A DNA stretch of 64,000 nt from Corynebacterium sp. (GCA_030531005.1 JAUMTW010000002.1:62001-126000), one strand, 5' to 3'; counted from the first letter of the stretch, positions 43,041 through 51,904 are shown. Notes: a model not told the origin generated them from the letters alone. Numbers and translations: made by a program.

Positions 43041-43112
43041 TAGCGATGGCGAGAATTGAACTCGCGACACAACGATTATGAGTCGTTTGCTCTACCACTG
43101 AGCTACACCGCC
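43041..43112 (-). tRNA. tRNA-Met (CAT), elongator
   Basis: The cloverleaf has acceptor GGCGGTG paired with CATCGCT (two G-U pairs), D arm GCTCAGTGGTAGAGC, anticodon loop CTCATAA (CAT) and T arm GCGAGTTCAATTCTCGC. The acceptor pairs at position 1, and the three G-C pairs of an initiator anticodon stem are absent, so it is an elongator. Confidence 0.92.
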
Positions 43113-43151
43113 ACAGTTTTCCTACCACAAAAGGCTGCGATAGCAAAACAG

Positions 43152-43224
43152 AGCCCCCTGACAGAATCGAACTGTCGACCTTTTCCTTACCATGGAAACG
43201 CTCTGCCGACTGAGCTAAGGGGGC
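43152..43224 (-). tRNA. tRNA-Thr (GGT)
   Basis: The 73-nt cloverleaf has acceptor GCCCCCT/AGGGGGC, D arm GCTCAGTCGGCAGAGC and anticodon stem TTTCC/GGAAA around loop ATGGTAA (anticodon GGT). The T arm contains GTTCGATTC. Confidence 0.95.
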
Positions 43225-43586
43225 ACCGCTTCTTCATTGGCTGCCGTATCCGGCGCCTTCCGTTGAAGCCTCACAAAGATTAACCCGAATTGCTCTTAAA
43301 ACACAAATCCCCAGGTAAATCCCCATAAATGCCGGCAAATCCTCAAAACTACGCACTCAAAGGCACACACTCAAAGGCACGCGGCATGCGCTGGCATTCA
43401 CATGTGTCACGTTAAGATACGCTTGCCGGACGCGGGATGTGCGATGAGTAGCCGCAGCCTTACATTGAGCGAGTGCAGCACATTGCAGTACACATTGACC
43501 TACACATTGTCTTGCCGGCGAGCAGGGCAGGCATTAACCAACACTCACCTCGACTCACCCGAGGCAACTTAGGCAGCAGGCACAAA
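43225..43586. other. Gap between tRNA-Thr and tRNA-Tyr
   Basis: No gene is supportable in these 360 bp. The stretch holds simple direct repeats: CACTCAAAGGCA twice near 43352-43382 and CACATTG three times at a 12-bp period (43479-43509). The promoter of the tRNA-Thr/Met/Trp-secE group should lie here. Confidence 0.5.
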
Positions 43587-43614
43587 AAGACCCACAGATT
43601 TCTCTGTGGGTCTT
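43587..43614 (-). terminator. Terminator after tRNA-Tyr
   Basis: A perfect 12-bp stem (43587-43598 with 43603-43614) closes a GAAA loop on the minus strand and is followed by TTTGTG. It ends the tRNA-Tyr transcript. Confidence 0.92.
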
Positions 43615-43622
43615 ACACATCG

Positions 43623-43704
43623 TGCCAGGTAGAAGATTCGAACTTCTGTAGGCAATGCCGACGGATTTACAGTCCGCTCCCTTTGGCCGCTCGGGCAACC
43701 TGGC
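43623..43704 (-). tRNA. tRNA-Tyr (GTA)
   Basis: This 82-nt class II tRNA has acceptor GCCAGGT/ACCTGGC, anticodon loop CTGTAAA (GTA), a long variable arm and T arm AGAAGTTCGAATCTTCT. Confidence 0.95.
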
Positions 43705-43790
43705 GTGCGCTAACAACTGTACTATAAACACCCGCACTAAAAGCAAATCGGAAGTAAATCCCCATTATAACCGGGGTAAGCCGCCGAATT

Positions 43791-44780
43791 TTAGCCCACG
43801 CGCTGCACCGTAAAGCGCGCTAAATTACGCAATGCATCCGTGGTCTCATTTTGCGGCAACTGCGCTAGGTGCTGTTCTGCAACCTCTAGGTAGTGGTGCA
43901 CATCTGCCAAGGTGCGCTCCCGAGCATTAGATTGCCCCAGCAGGTCTAAGACTGCTGCTACTTCGGCATCATCTTCCAAAGGGCCAGTGAGTCGGGCTCG
44001 CAGCTGCTCCCCTATTGGGGAATCTTCTTCCAGGGCATAGAGCACGGGTAGGGTGAGTACCCCCTCACGTAGATCTGTGCCTGGGGTCTTTCCGGATTCC
44101 TGGGAGGCAGAGAAGATATCGATGATGTCATCAACGATCTGGAAAACCATACCGATGGCAGCACCATAGCCCTGCAGAGCACGGGTATGCTCTGGGGAGG
44201 CACCTGAATGCAGGCCACCAAGATAGCCGGCCGAGGCAATGAGCACCCCGGTCTTTTCCCTGATCACATCCATATAGTGCGCAATCGAATTATCATCCTG
44301 CGCACCAACGGTTTCACGCATCTGACCCGTTACGAGTTCGCCGAAGGTGTCTGCAAAATGTCGAACCGAATCACGACCAAGATCAGCCAAGATACGCGAA
44401 GCATGGGCCAGCAAATAGTCGCCCGCCAGAATAGCAACAGAGTTATCCCACCGCGCATTAGCACTGGGCACACCACGACGACGTTGGGCCTCATCCATCA
44501 CATCATCATGGTACAAGGTGGCCAGGTGGGTCATCTCAACGACAGCTGCGGCTTGGATAACTGCATGGGCACGAGGATTTTCCCCATAGCGTGCAGCAAG
44601 GAGTGCGAACATGGGGCGGAATCGTTTTCCGCCGGCTTCTGCAAGGTGTAAAACCTTATCAACGATGAAGTCTTGGCCCCTCGCAAGTTCCTGGAGCAGA
44701 AAAGCTTCAACTTCCTGCATGCCGGCCGCGATCTCCGCGTTGAGGGTGGAATCTCCCAGATCCACTTGGCTACTCGACAT
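43791..44780 (-). CDS. Polyprenyl diphosphate synthase (menaquinone side chain)
   Basis: This 329-residue trans-isoprenyl synthase has both aspartate-rich motifs (LYHDDVMDEAQRRRG and VFQIVDDIIDIF) and GGKRFRP. It should make the long prenyl chain attached by MenA. Homologues are called ispB, hepB or grcC. I chose the ATG at 44780 with AAAGG upstream rather than the GTG at 44786. It lies 158 bp downstream of menG. In mycobacteria a reductase gene (menJ) lies nearby, but none is seen here. Confidence 0.92.
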   Translation of the reverse strand: MSSSQVDLGDSTLNAEIAAGMQEVEAFLLQELARGQDFIVDKVLHLAEAGGKRFRPMFALLAARYGENPRAHAVIQAAAVVEMTHLATLYHDDVMDEAQRRRGVPSANARWDNSVAILAGDYLLAHASRILADLGRDSVRHFADTFGELVTGQMRETVGAQDDNSIAHYMDVIREKTGVLIASAGYLGGLHSGASPEHTRALQGYGAAIGMVFQIVDDIIDIFSASQESGKTPGTDLREGVLTLPVLYALEEDSPIGEQLRARLTGPLEDDAEVAAVLDLLGQSNARERTLADVHHYLEVAEQHLAQLPQNETTDALRNLARFTVQRVG

Positions 44781-44938
44781 TCGCACTGCCTTTACTAAAT
44801 TGCTCGAATTCCCAGTACGGGAGCTGGGAGGATTTTCGATGTATTACCGTAGTACTACCGTAGTCTAACAATGTCCTGGCTAAAACATGAGGTCTCCTGC
44901 CGGGCCGCAGGTAACAGTGAACAAAACACAAACATTGC

Positions 44939-45637
44939 CTATGAAGCATCTGCTGGCTTTACCGCGCTGTGCAAGGCGACGATGCCACAGGTGAGGTTTT
45001 GCCATCCACAATCTTGCCAATCATTCGCATTAATCATGCGCGCTAAGTTCTCCTGATCAGGCCAATGGCGAATGGAATCTGCTAAGTACTCATAGGCTTC
45101 TGGATTACTGGCCACGGCGCGTGCAACAACAGGTAGGCAGCGCATTAAATACTCCTTGTAAACAGTGCCAAACACCGGGATGGTTGGAGTAGAAAATTCC
45201 GCGACAGTAAGGCGTCCACCAGGCTTGGTCACACGGGCAAGCTCGCGCAGACCTGCTTCTGGATCATGAATGTTGCGCAACCCGTAGGAGATGGTGACGG
45301 CATCGAAGGTGTTATCCGCGAAAGGCAATTGCATGCCATCGCCGCAAACCTTGGGCACATCGCGATGCTTACCTGCCGCCAGCATGCCTTGGGAAAAATC
45401 ACACGCGACAACCCACGCTCCGGAGGTTGTCAGTTCCTCCGTGGATACGGCGGTACCTGCGGCGAGATCCAGGACCTTTTCGCCGGGGCGGAGATTAAGG
45501 CGCTCCCGAGTACGTCGGCGCCAGCGTCGGTCTTGGCCGAAACTCAAGATGGTATTGGTAACGTCGTAGTGCTTACCTACGCCATCGAACATGCCAGCGA
45601 CATCGGCGGGTTGCTTATCTAGGGTTGCTTTAGCCAC
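44939..45637 (-). CDS. menG: Demethylmenaquinone methyltransferase
   Basis: This 232-residue SAM-dependent enzyme performs the last methylation of menaquinone. It has [15 protein letters not shown] (SAM motif I), the [12 protein letters not shown] motif and [16 protein letters not shown], which is typical of UbiE/MenG. The start is GTG with AGAAAG upstream. It lies 38 nt after the last open segment of the decayed mgtA region. Confidence 0.95.
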   Translation of the reverse strand: MAKATLDKQPADVAGMFDGVGKHYDVTNTILSFGQDRRWRRRTRERLNLRPGEKVLDLAAGTAVSTEELTTSGAWVVACDFSQGMLAAGKHRDVPKVCGDGMQLPFADNTFDAVTISYGLRNIHDPEAGLRELARVTKPGGRLTVAEFSTPTIPVFGTVYKEYLMRCLPVVARAVASNPEAYEYLADSIRHWPDQENLARMINANDWQDCGWQNLTCGIVALHSAVKPADAS

Positions 45638-45675
45638 GGCTTTCTAGTGTAGCTATTTTCCCCACCCGGTAATAG

Positions 45676-45855
45676 TTATCCCTGCCGCACTAGTACTGCC
45701 GCGGTGGTCTCACCGCGGTCTCGCACCACAGCGTTTGCCCTGTGCAACCGGCTGCCGGATGATGGCACTAGGATGAAATCGCCCACTAAGGCCAGCACGC
45801 CTCGAGATAGCACTTCCGCATGGTACTCAAAAGCTATATTCAAAAAGAGCCGCAC
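45676..45855 (-). CDS. Possible 59-residue protein, more likely the end of decayed mgtA
   Basis: A GTG at 45855 has GGGGAGG 7 nt upstream and opens a clean 59-codon frame (MRLFLNIAFEYHAEVLSRG at the start, AAVLVRQG at the end). It ends 38 nt before menG. The frame is also open 11 codons upstream of the GTG (ETWGGSLVRLFL), and its position and length fit the C-terminal end of the mgtA relic. A real small gene cannot be excluded. Confidence 0.3.
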   Translation of the reverse strand: MRLFLNIAFEYHAEVLSRGVLALVGDFILVPSSGSRLHRANAVVRDRGETTAAVLVRQG

Positions 45856-46541
45856 TAAACTACCTCCCCAGGTTTCTGCGCGACTGTGCTACAGAGTGCA
45901 GCTGGATTCAACCTGGCTGCAGCAAGCCCCCTCGCGCAGGCAGAACTTCAGCTACGAAGGCCTCCAGAGCTACTAGCACCCCGTTATCTGCAGTAACTAA
46001 ATCAAAAGACCCGCCTGTAGCGACCACGATTGTCAGCACCCATTGCCATGGGCTTCTTATACCGTTTGGCAAAGAGCCTCTGTGAAGCCGGTATGAACAA
46101 AAATACCCAAGCTTGCCACCTCACGAACCAATTGTTTCCCCGCGCAGCGTGTCAGTGAGAATAACATTCAGACTAGGATGCGCTGGCCCACTACCGATAA
46201 TTACCAGCTACACCTCCTCGACTTCGGCAGGGAATCAAAATTTGTGTAGTTCTTTTCTATTGCAAGCCTGCCACCTAGCCCACCACGAGCCGTTGGTTGC
46301 CCCAAGCCCAGCGCGCATGCAAAATTAGAGTCGCGCTGTTGAGCGTGAAGGAGTTCCACATCCACGCTCCGGCCCCAGTGCTGCAATTTCGTGATGCCAC
46401 GTGCGTGTAGGGTATAAACCTCAAAGACCTTACTGCTGAAATCTTTGAGGGGAGGCGTAAAAACCTCATGCTCGCGTCTGTCGGCGGCAGTAAACTCATG
46501 GCAAAGCAAGTGAACACGCGACTACTGGAGCATGCCTCACA

Positions 46542-46548
46542 ATGACTC
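46542..46548. repeat. 7-bp direct repeat, left copy, flanking the insertion
   Basis: ATGACTC here equals 47448-47454. On the minus strand both read GAGTCAT, in the same codon frame and at the point where the two mgtA fragments should join. It looks like a target-site duplication. Confidence 0.6.
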
Positions 46549-47447
46549 GAAAGCATTTAAGACATTCTAAAAATCAGAAAATGTGTATAAGCGCGGACCA
46601 TGCATTTCCGAGACATAATCCGTCAACCCATCAACTTTCCAAGGTTAGAGTATCGGCAACCATGAACTCCCACATCGGCCAATTGCTCGTCCCATGTCAC
46701 GGTAGATAACAAGCCCATGTAGATCGCAACACCCAACAATTCACTTATTGCGGCCTCCCGCGATCCATCTTCCAAGCAAGGTTACCAACATGGCCAACTG
46801 CACATCCGTAAATGGCGTTTCTGACGTAATCGCCGCCACCCTCACCTCGATTCACAATATCTGCCAACACAGATGTGGGAATACTACTCTCAAGGCACCC
46901 GATGCACACCATGCAAAAGCAACAACTGCAATCACTAGTACAGCACGTTCACAATTGTTAGCTTCCAGTTGCGCCTGATTTATTGCTTCAATTGCGGTGG
47001 GCCCAAAAATTATGAATTTCGTCGATTTGCTCCTGTACTGGAGGCGGACCTACCGTGACGCACTCTCCCCGGCTATTAACAGAAATGTGGTTCGAGGTAG
47101 CTGCTGCCTGACTAACAGACATTGACACGGCAGACACACAGCACTAAAAGACAACGCAGCTGCGCAAATTTTCACATTGGACATTCTGCTTTCCCGCAAA
47201 AGATTGATAGCAGATACATACCTAAATATACAGACTAAACGTATGCCGTAATACGAAAAGAAAGTAGCATTTACACCAGCACACTTCCCAGTTTCTGCTG
47301 GTCAGTGACCTTTACCTTTTGGCAGACCATAAACCTGCCCTCATCTGGTAGACACCTAACATCCAGCCCACTCGGGTTTGGGAAGAAAAATATCCTACGC
47401 CATACTGCTGCAGTCGAACTAGGAATCAATCGCACATCACTTCATGC
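46549..47447. mobile_element. 899-bp insertion within the mgtA relic
   Basis: This segment separates the N-terminal part of the mgtA relic (ending AVFVES at 47448 on the minus strand) from the rest (resuming ES at 46548). It is flanked by 7-bp direct repeats. No transposase or terminal inverted repeat is recognisable. It carries a decayed gene for a small secreted protein (46745-47184). The nature of the element is unknown: an old non-autonomous element and a repaired insertion both fit. Confidence 0.55.
46745..47184 (-). pseudogene. Frameshifted gene for a small secreted protein
   Basis: A start ATG at 47184 with GGGAAAG upstream opens a signal-peptide-like MSNVKICAAALSFSA. The frame then shifts at a GTGTGT tract (47134-47140) and continues as VSAVSMSVSQAAATSNHI and GECVTVGPPPVQEQIDE. 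It shifts back near 47004 (TAIEAINQAQLEANNCER) and shifts again near 46900 (SVLADIVNRGEGGG, DYVRNAIYGCAVGHVGNLAW), with a stop at 46745. Restored, it would be a secreted protein of about 145 residues with paired cysteines. I do not recognise the family. Confidence 0.5.
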
Positions 47448-47454
47448 ATGACTC
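47448..47454. repeat. 7-bp direct repeat, right copy, flanking the insertion
   Basis: ATGACTC matches the copy at 46542-46548. Together they bracket the 899-bp insertion in the mgtA relic. Confidence 0.6.
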
Positions 47455-47814
47455 AACAAATACGGCACGGGCACACGAGCCCGCAGCAAAGTTCTGCGCG
47501 AAATAGGTATGACTGGTAGCTGCCGAAGGCGCTAACGAAGAGACAAGATGGATGGTACTTGGTCGGATTCTTTTCAGATCGCGCCACATGCCCGCAGTAG
47601 CCAGTCCGAGTGGTGGGCCAGGTGTGCCGGGACTTATAGACTCGGAGCACTGTAGATTCCAAGGCGCTTACTGCTTCAGGCAAAACGCCCCACCTACTGC
47701 CGGCGGTATAGGCGCACCGTATGGCCTTGAGTTTGAGCGTATGCGCTCACCATTGCCCCCGAGCGACGTCGTTAATGCTGGGTTAGGATGATTCTGCGAT
47801 AATCGCCCAACGCA

Positions 47815-48405
47815 TTAGAAATCTTCTGCCTGCACATCGAGATCAGGATGATCTGCTATGCTGCGATGCTTTTCGGAGGGAGCCGTAGAAGTCACAGGAG
47901 CAATACCGGTAGCTGCGCCATCCTGTACTCCCTGCTGTTCGCGTGCTTTTTGATTACGCTGATAGGTGCGGATATCCGGGATCGCCCACAACATAATTGC
48001 GATCAAACTACTACTTAACCACACACTTAATGCAGGAATAATGCTCAAGGTCCATTCGCGGCCTTCAACCTTAACCAAGCTCGGATCTTCGCGAGAGTAC
48101 TCTACCCACACTCGTTGCCCCTCACGCAGATCAGATGGGTATAACACACCAGTAGAAGGCGCACGGTAATAGCCATCTGCATCCTGGTATTCCACCATGG
48201 TACGCAAGTTTCCCACACTGGTGACCGTAGCCAAAGCACGTCCAGAATTCGCGCTAATAGCGCGGTCATTCATATAGGGGCCAATGACGATGCCTAGGCT
48301 TAGCACTGCCATAAGCATATAGCCGATAAGCACTCCTTGGTGCCAGCGGCGCAGACGTGGCCACCAGCGAACCAAGCGTGCTGCAGGGCGAAGTTGCGAT
48401 GCCAT
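47815..48405 (-). CDS. DUF3592-like membrane protein
   Basis: This 196-residue protein has two predicted helices (about residues 24-44 and 120-142) around an outer domain (RTMVEYQDADGYYRAPSTGV then LREGQRVWVEYSREDPSLVKV). That is the DUF3592 pattern. It lies 25 nt after menD. Its stop overlaps the start of the decayed mgtA by one base (TAATG). The function is unknown. Confidence 0.75.
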   Translation of the reverse strand: MASQLRPAARLVRWWPRLRRWHQGVLIGYMLMAVLSLGIVIGPYMNDRAISANSGRALATVTSVGNLRTMVEYQDADGYYRAPSTGVLYPSDLREGQRVWVEYSREDPSLVKVEGREWTLSIIPALSVWLSSSLIAIMLWAIPDIRTYQRNQKAREQQGVQDGAATGIAPVTSTAPSEKHRSIADHPDLDVQAEDF

Positions 48406-48430
48406 GAGCTTTTCCTTTTTGAGTTACGCT

Positions 48431-50038
48431 CTACGCCTGGAAAACCATGCGAGCTTGCAGGTCCTGGTGCATAGCGCGGCGCGTGCTGCGCGTAGTCTTG
48501 GCTTCTATCAAGTGGAATCCGCCAGCATCGGTGGTGTCAATAAGCGCCTCAATCAAGCTTTGCAGCGTATCCACCTGATGAAATTCCACTTGGTAGGCAT
48601 CAGCGAGGGCAGCAAAATCCACCTGGTGTGGCGTACCTACTGCCTGTTCGAAGTGCTGGCGATATGCGGCATCACCGATCTCTAAGGTTTCGAAAATTCC
48701 GCCACCAGCATCATTAGCCACCACGATGGTGAGGTTTTCTGGCTGTGCATCGACACCTGTAAGTAGCCCGCCTACCTCGTGCAAGAAGGTGATATCACCA
48801 ATGAGCGCCACGGTACGGTTCGCACGAATATTGGTGATGTCCTTGTACTGCTGGGCTAAAGCAATACCAATGGCCTGGGAAACACTGCCATCGATACCTG
48901 CAGCACCGCGAGCACTAAAACAATCAACCCCAGCAAAAGGTAGGCCTACAAAGGAGGCATCACGCACTGGGTTGGAGGAGCCTAAGAACAAAGTGTCATT
49001 GGTACCTAAAGTATCAGCGACTGCTGCAGCTACGTGGAGACCAGTGAAGCCATAGTCACTTGCAAGAACGTCACGCACACTATCGGCAGCAAGTTGGGCT
49101 GCGGCCTCACAGACCTGTAGCCACTGCTTCGTTGGGGTGCCAGTTACCTTCACTCGCGAGCCTAAACCACTGCGGCATTGGGCAAGGTCAGTCACAGTAT
49201 CGGTGCGACTTAAAACATAAAGCTCAATTTCGGGGTCCTGCAATAACTGCAGCACGCCGCGGTGCAAGGTGGGATGGCCCACAACGACAACCTGGGTAGG
49301 TTTGGTTGTAACGGTATAGCCTTCGGCTGACACCGAATCCGCATGGAACACATTCGCCGCTAAAGGATGCACGGGGTTATAGGGTGCAGGGGCAGATGGC
49401 TCCGCAATGGTAGGTACATCTTCAAGCCCCGGGACTTCCCAGGCCTCATCACCGGCAATAACCAGGGTATTGCGCGAGATGTCGAGAGCAATTTCGCCAT
49501 AGTCTACAAAGGCGGTGCGCTGTGGCTGCGCAGTCTCAAGGATGACTGGCTCTAATGCTTCTGGGGTGGTCAGTAATGGCTCGTCAAAGGCCACATTGAT
49601 ATGTGTTGCCCCTTGTGTGAAATCCAGGGTGCTGAAGTCGGCAAGCTCTGCGATCTCGCAGGTCGCCACACCAAGCACATTGTGCTGCTCAATGGTTTGG
49701 TTGGCACCGGTTCCATGCAAACGTGGTGGGCGATCACCAGAGATAATGACTAATGGAACGTGGGAATAGCGAGCCTCAATCATTGCTGGGTGACAGTTCG
49801 CTACTGCTGTGCCGGAAGTAACTACCACACCGGCAGGGCGCCCCGTAGCACGCGCTAAGCCAAGCGCAAGAAAGGCAGCACTGCGTTCATCAATGCGTAC
49901 GTGTACCCGAATGTCATCGCGTGCCAATAAAGCCAGTGAGAGTGGCGAGTTCCTTGACCCGGGGCACAACACAATATCGGTGAGGTGCTGGGCCAGGTGG
50001 GCTGCCAGGTGGCGGGCGAGTTCGGGCGAAGTTGTCAT
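48431..50038 (-). CDS. menD: SEPHCHC synthase MenD
   Basis: MenD (535 residues) is a thiamine-diphosphate enzyme that joins 2-oxoglutarate and isochorismate. It has VLCPGSRNSPLSLAL, HVRIDERSAAFLALG, HGTGANQTIEQ and the ThDP/Mg site GDITFLHEVGGLLTG to VVANDAGGGIFETL. I chose the ATG at 50038 (MTTSPELARHLAAHL). Upstream in-frame starts add residues absent from the family. No clear ribosome binding site is seen, so it may be leaderless. Confidence 0.95.
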   Translation of the reverse strand: MTTSPELARHLAAHLAQHLTDIVLCPGSRNSPLSLALLARDDIRVHVRIDERSAAFLALGLARATGRPAGVVVTSGTAVANCHPAMIEARYSHVPLVIISGDRPPRLHGTGANQTIEQHNVLGVATCEIAELADFSTLDFTQGATHINVAFDEPLLTTPEALEPVILETAQPQRTAFVDYGEIALDISRNTLVIAGDEAWEVPGLEDVPTIAEPSAPAPYNPVHPLAANVFHADSVSAEGYTVTTKPTQVVVVGHPTLHRGVLQLLQDPEIELYVLSRTDTVTDLAQCRSGLGSRVKVTGTPTKQWLQVCEAAAQLAADSVRDVLASDYGFTGLHVAAAVADTLGTNDTLFLGSSNPVRDASFVGLPFAGVDCFSARGAAGIDGSVSQAIGIALAQQYKDITNIRANRTVALIGDITFLHEVGGLLTGVDAQPENLTIVVANDAGGGIFETLEIGDAAYRQHFEQAVGTPHQVDFAALADAYQVEFHQVDTLQSLIEALIDTTDAGGFHLIEAKTTRSTRRAMHQDLQARMVFQA

Positions 50039-50185
50039 ATATGCAAGTCTAGAGTTTTTCGAGCGCGGGCACGAACTATGTGCACCTTCGCTTTTCGACA
50101 GCACAACGTTTAGGCAGCACAATGGCGAGCATGAAAATTCCATGCTCGCCATAAACAGTGATGCGCTGCGGAATTGAGTAGCTCT

Positions 50186-50710
50186 TTACCGGCGGTAGAC
50201 ATCCGCGGCATCAATACGCGATGGAGTGGCATATGCAATACCCGCAGTACACAAGATTCCGGTCAAGGTAATCAGGGTGTACCAGTCGCCTTGCAGGAGG
50301 CCGCCTAGAATCACCCACATCACGATGGCGACAGTTGTAAGCGCCAAAATTGCGTAGCGGAATAATTGCTCATTGCCCGTGCCAACCACTGGGATATAAA
50401 GCAGACCAGCAACCACACCGATCACAGCTGCAATAATGCCAGTAACAATCGCCCGGGAGGCATCACCGGTGGTGTAATTTGGGATTAATCCAACGAGTAC
50501 TTGCACTAAGTAGACCACTGCGAAGGTAATTGCGATGGCCAAAATTGCGAAGACGCTTAAGTTCACAATGACCTTTTTGGAATCAAAACGCCCGGCGAGC
50601 AGCTTATCTTGAGAGTATTGGGGCTGTCCGTAGCCTTGCTGGTACTGCTGATCTTGATAATAATCCACGCGGGTTTCATCATAATTACCATGTGGCTGGT
50701 TGTAGGTCAT
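50186..50710 (-). CDS. Four-helix membrane protein of unknown function
   Basis: This 174-residue protein has a Tyr/Gln-rich N-terminal tail (residues 1-40, YYQDQQYQQGYGQPQYSQ) and four predicted helices. I do not recognise a named family. It sits between menC and menD on the same strand, 144 nt after menC. Confidence 0.65.
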   Translation of the reverse strand: MTYNQPHGNYDETRVDYYQDQQYQQGYGQPQYSQDKLLAGRFDSKKVIVNLSVFAILAIAITFAVVYLVQVLVGLIPNYTTGDASRAIVTGIIAAVIGVVAGLLYIPVVGTGNEQLFRYAILALTTVAIVMWVILGGLLQGDWYTLITLTGILCTAGIAYATPSRIDAADVYRR

Positions 50711-50854
50711 CGACTACTCCTTCATACTTTTTGTAACTTTTGTAACTTTTCACGCTCATAGTGTTCGTGCCTAACGCTACCACGTCAATAGGATTCGACT
50801 TCTGAGCCTGCAGTTGTAAGAGGTAGGCATACAGCACTAAGCAATCGCCACCTT

Positions 50855-51892
50855 TCAAGACTGCCAAGCAGCTACGCGCCCTGTCGGAATATGCGCGAAA
50901 GAATCCGCGAGATGCTGCAACCACCAATCTTTGCGATGCGGGCTTGCAGCAAGATCGGAAACTGCATCCATATCGGGTTCGAGCATTTCTACTGCTAAAC
51001 AGCCATCGACGAGCTCACGCGGGCGCACAATATCAGCAGCAAAAAGACGCTGCGTTGCCAAGCCCGCTGCAGCCGGCTCGACCACAAATTCCTCATCATC
51101 GAAATGGCGCGGCAGAGCTGCTACTGCAGCAAGACCGGCATTCATGCCCACCCCAGTATCTAAAGCAGAGGCCACGGTAAGATCCATGCCCCGGGCATGC
51201 ATATATTGCGCTAGCTCGAGTACAGCACGCACGCCGCCTAAGGGAGCGACCTTCACCACCGCAATATCGGCAGCACCCACGCGCGCCACCTCGTAGGGAT
51301 CAGCAGCACGCCGAATGGATTCGTCTGCTGCCACCCGCACAAAATGTCCCCGGCGTACAAGTTGGGTGCGCAGCTGCGCAAGCTCAGCTACTGTCGCACA
51401 TGGTTGTTCCATATAATCCAAAGGCCCTAGGGCTGCGGCGGCTTCTAAGGCTTGCTCCACTCCCCAGCCACGATTGGCATCCACCCGAATGCGCGCATGC
51501 GGCAGCTGCTCACGCACGGCTTCGACCCGAGCGACATCATCAGCCAACGTCTGCCCGGCCTCTGCAACTTTGACCTTTACCACCGTGCACCCCGGGAATT
51601 GGGCTAGAATTTCTGCGACGTGATCTGCAGGCACTGCTGGGATGGTGGCATTGACAGCAACCTTAGTGCGATGAAATCTCGGGAGATCTTGATATGCCAT
51701 CTCAATACCGCTGGCCAGCCACGCGGCGGCCTCGGGTGCTTCGTATTCCACAAAGGGGGAGAACTCACCCCAGCCACAAGGCCCGCGGAAGATCACGGCC
51801 TCGCGCTGTTCCACCCCACGAAAGCGAACCCGCATGGGTAGGGAAACAACATGGGCGTTTTCCAGAATTTCATTCAGAAATGCATGCGTCAT
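50855..51892 (-). CDS. menC: o-Succinylbenzoate synthase MenC
   Basis: MenC (345 residues) is an enolase-superfamily dehydratase. Catalytic positions are visible: VVKVKVAE (Lys-x-Lys), RVDANRGW, YMEQPC, AADESIRRA and VVKVAPLGGV. The N-terminal NEILENAHVVSLPMRVRFRG is conserved in the group. I chose the ATG at 51892, which lies 6 nt after a TATCCT -10 and would be leaderless. 51898 is the alternative. It is divergent from menB, with starts only 18 bp apart. Confidence 0.93.
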   Translation of the reverse strand: MTHAFLNEILENAHVVSLPMRVRFRGVEQREAVIFRGPCGWGEFSPFVEYEAPEAAAWLASGIEMAYQDLPRFHRTKVAVNATIPAVPADHVAEILAQFPGCTVVKVKVAEAGQTLADDVARVEAVREQLPHARIRVDANRGWGVEQALEAAAALGPLDYMEQPCATVAELAQLRTQLVRRGHFVRVAADESIRRAADPYEVARVGAADIAVVKVAPLGGVRAVLELAQYMHARGMDLTVASALDTGVGMNAGLAAVAALPRHFDDEEFVVEPAAAGLATQRLFAADIVRPRELVDGCLAVEMLEPDMDAVSDLAASPHRKDWWLQHLADSFAHIPTGRVAAWQS

Positions 51893-51897
51893 ACCCA

Positions 51898-51904
51898 TAG
51901 GATA
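51898..51904. promoter_or_regulatory. Overlapping divergent -10 elements for menB and menC
   Basis: TAGGATA reads as TAGGAT on the plus strand, 7 nt before the menB ATG (51911). Its complement reads TATCCT, 6 nt before the menC ATG (51892). Both fit TANNNT and both would give near-leaderless transcripts. No good -35 is seen for either. The arrangement is read directly from sequence; the promoter activity is inferred. Confidence 0.5.

Larger units (their letters stand above)
45676..47815 (-). pseudogene. Decayed mgtA/pimB'-like mannosyltransferase gene, split by an insertion
   Basis: Fragments in several frames line up with GT4 mannosyltransferases of the MgtA/PimB' type. They are MRWAIIAES (47789-47815), LKRIRPSTIHL (47545-47577), ARGITKLQHWGRSVD (46360-46404), GGRLAIEK (46252-46275), VIIGSGP (46184-46204), ASLGIFVHTG (46087-46116) and GGSFDLVTADNG (45980-46015). 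They appear in the right order and spacing once the insertion at 46549-47447 is removed. The ATG overlaps the upstream DUF3592 stop as TAATG. In relatives mgtA sits between the menD-DUF3592 pair and menG, where this relic lies. Stops and frameshifts are many, the first after residue 10. The family assignment is from memory of motifs. Confidence 0.75.

Noticed and set aside
46419..46450. 9-bp inverted repeat as a terminator
   Set aside because: It has a 14-nt loop and no T-run, and it lies inside the mgtA relic.
46201..46509. Minus-strand 102-codon frame as an independent gene
   Set aside because: It matches the middle of the mgtA relic (HWGRSVD, GGRLAIEK) and lacks a start signal of its own.
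47271..47437. Segment first read as a continuation of mgtA (LIPSST and LDVRCLP pieces)
   Set aside because: The true middle of mgtA is at 46201-46509, so this segment is part of the inserted DNA and the resemblance is probably chance.
47453..47683. 76-codon minus-strand frame as a hypothetical protein
   Set aside because: It lies in the mgtA relic in a different frame from the recognisable segments.
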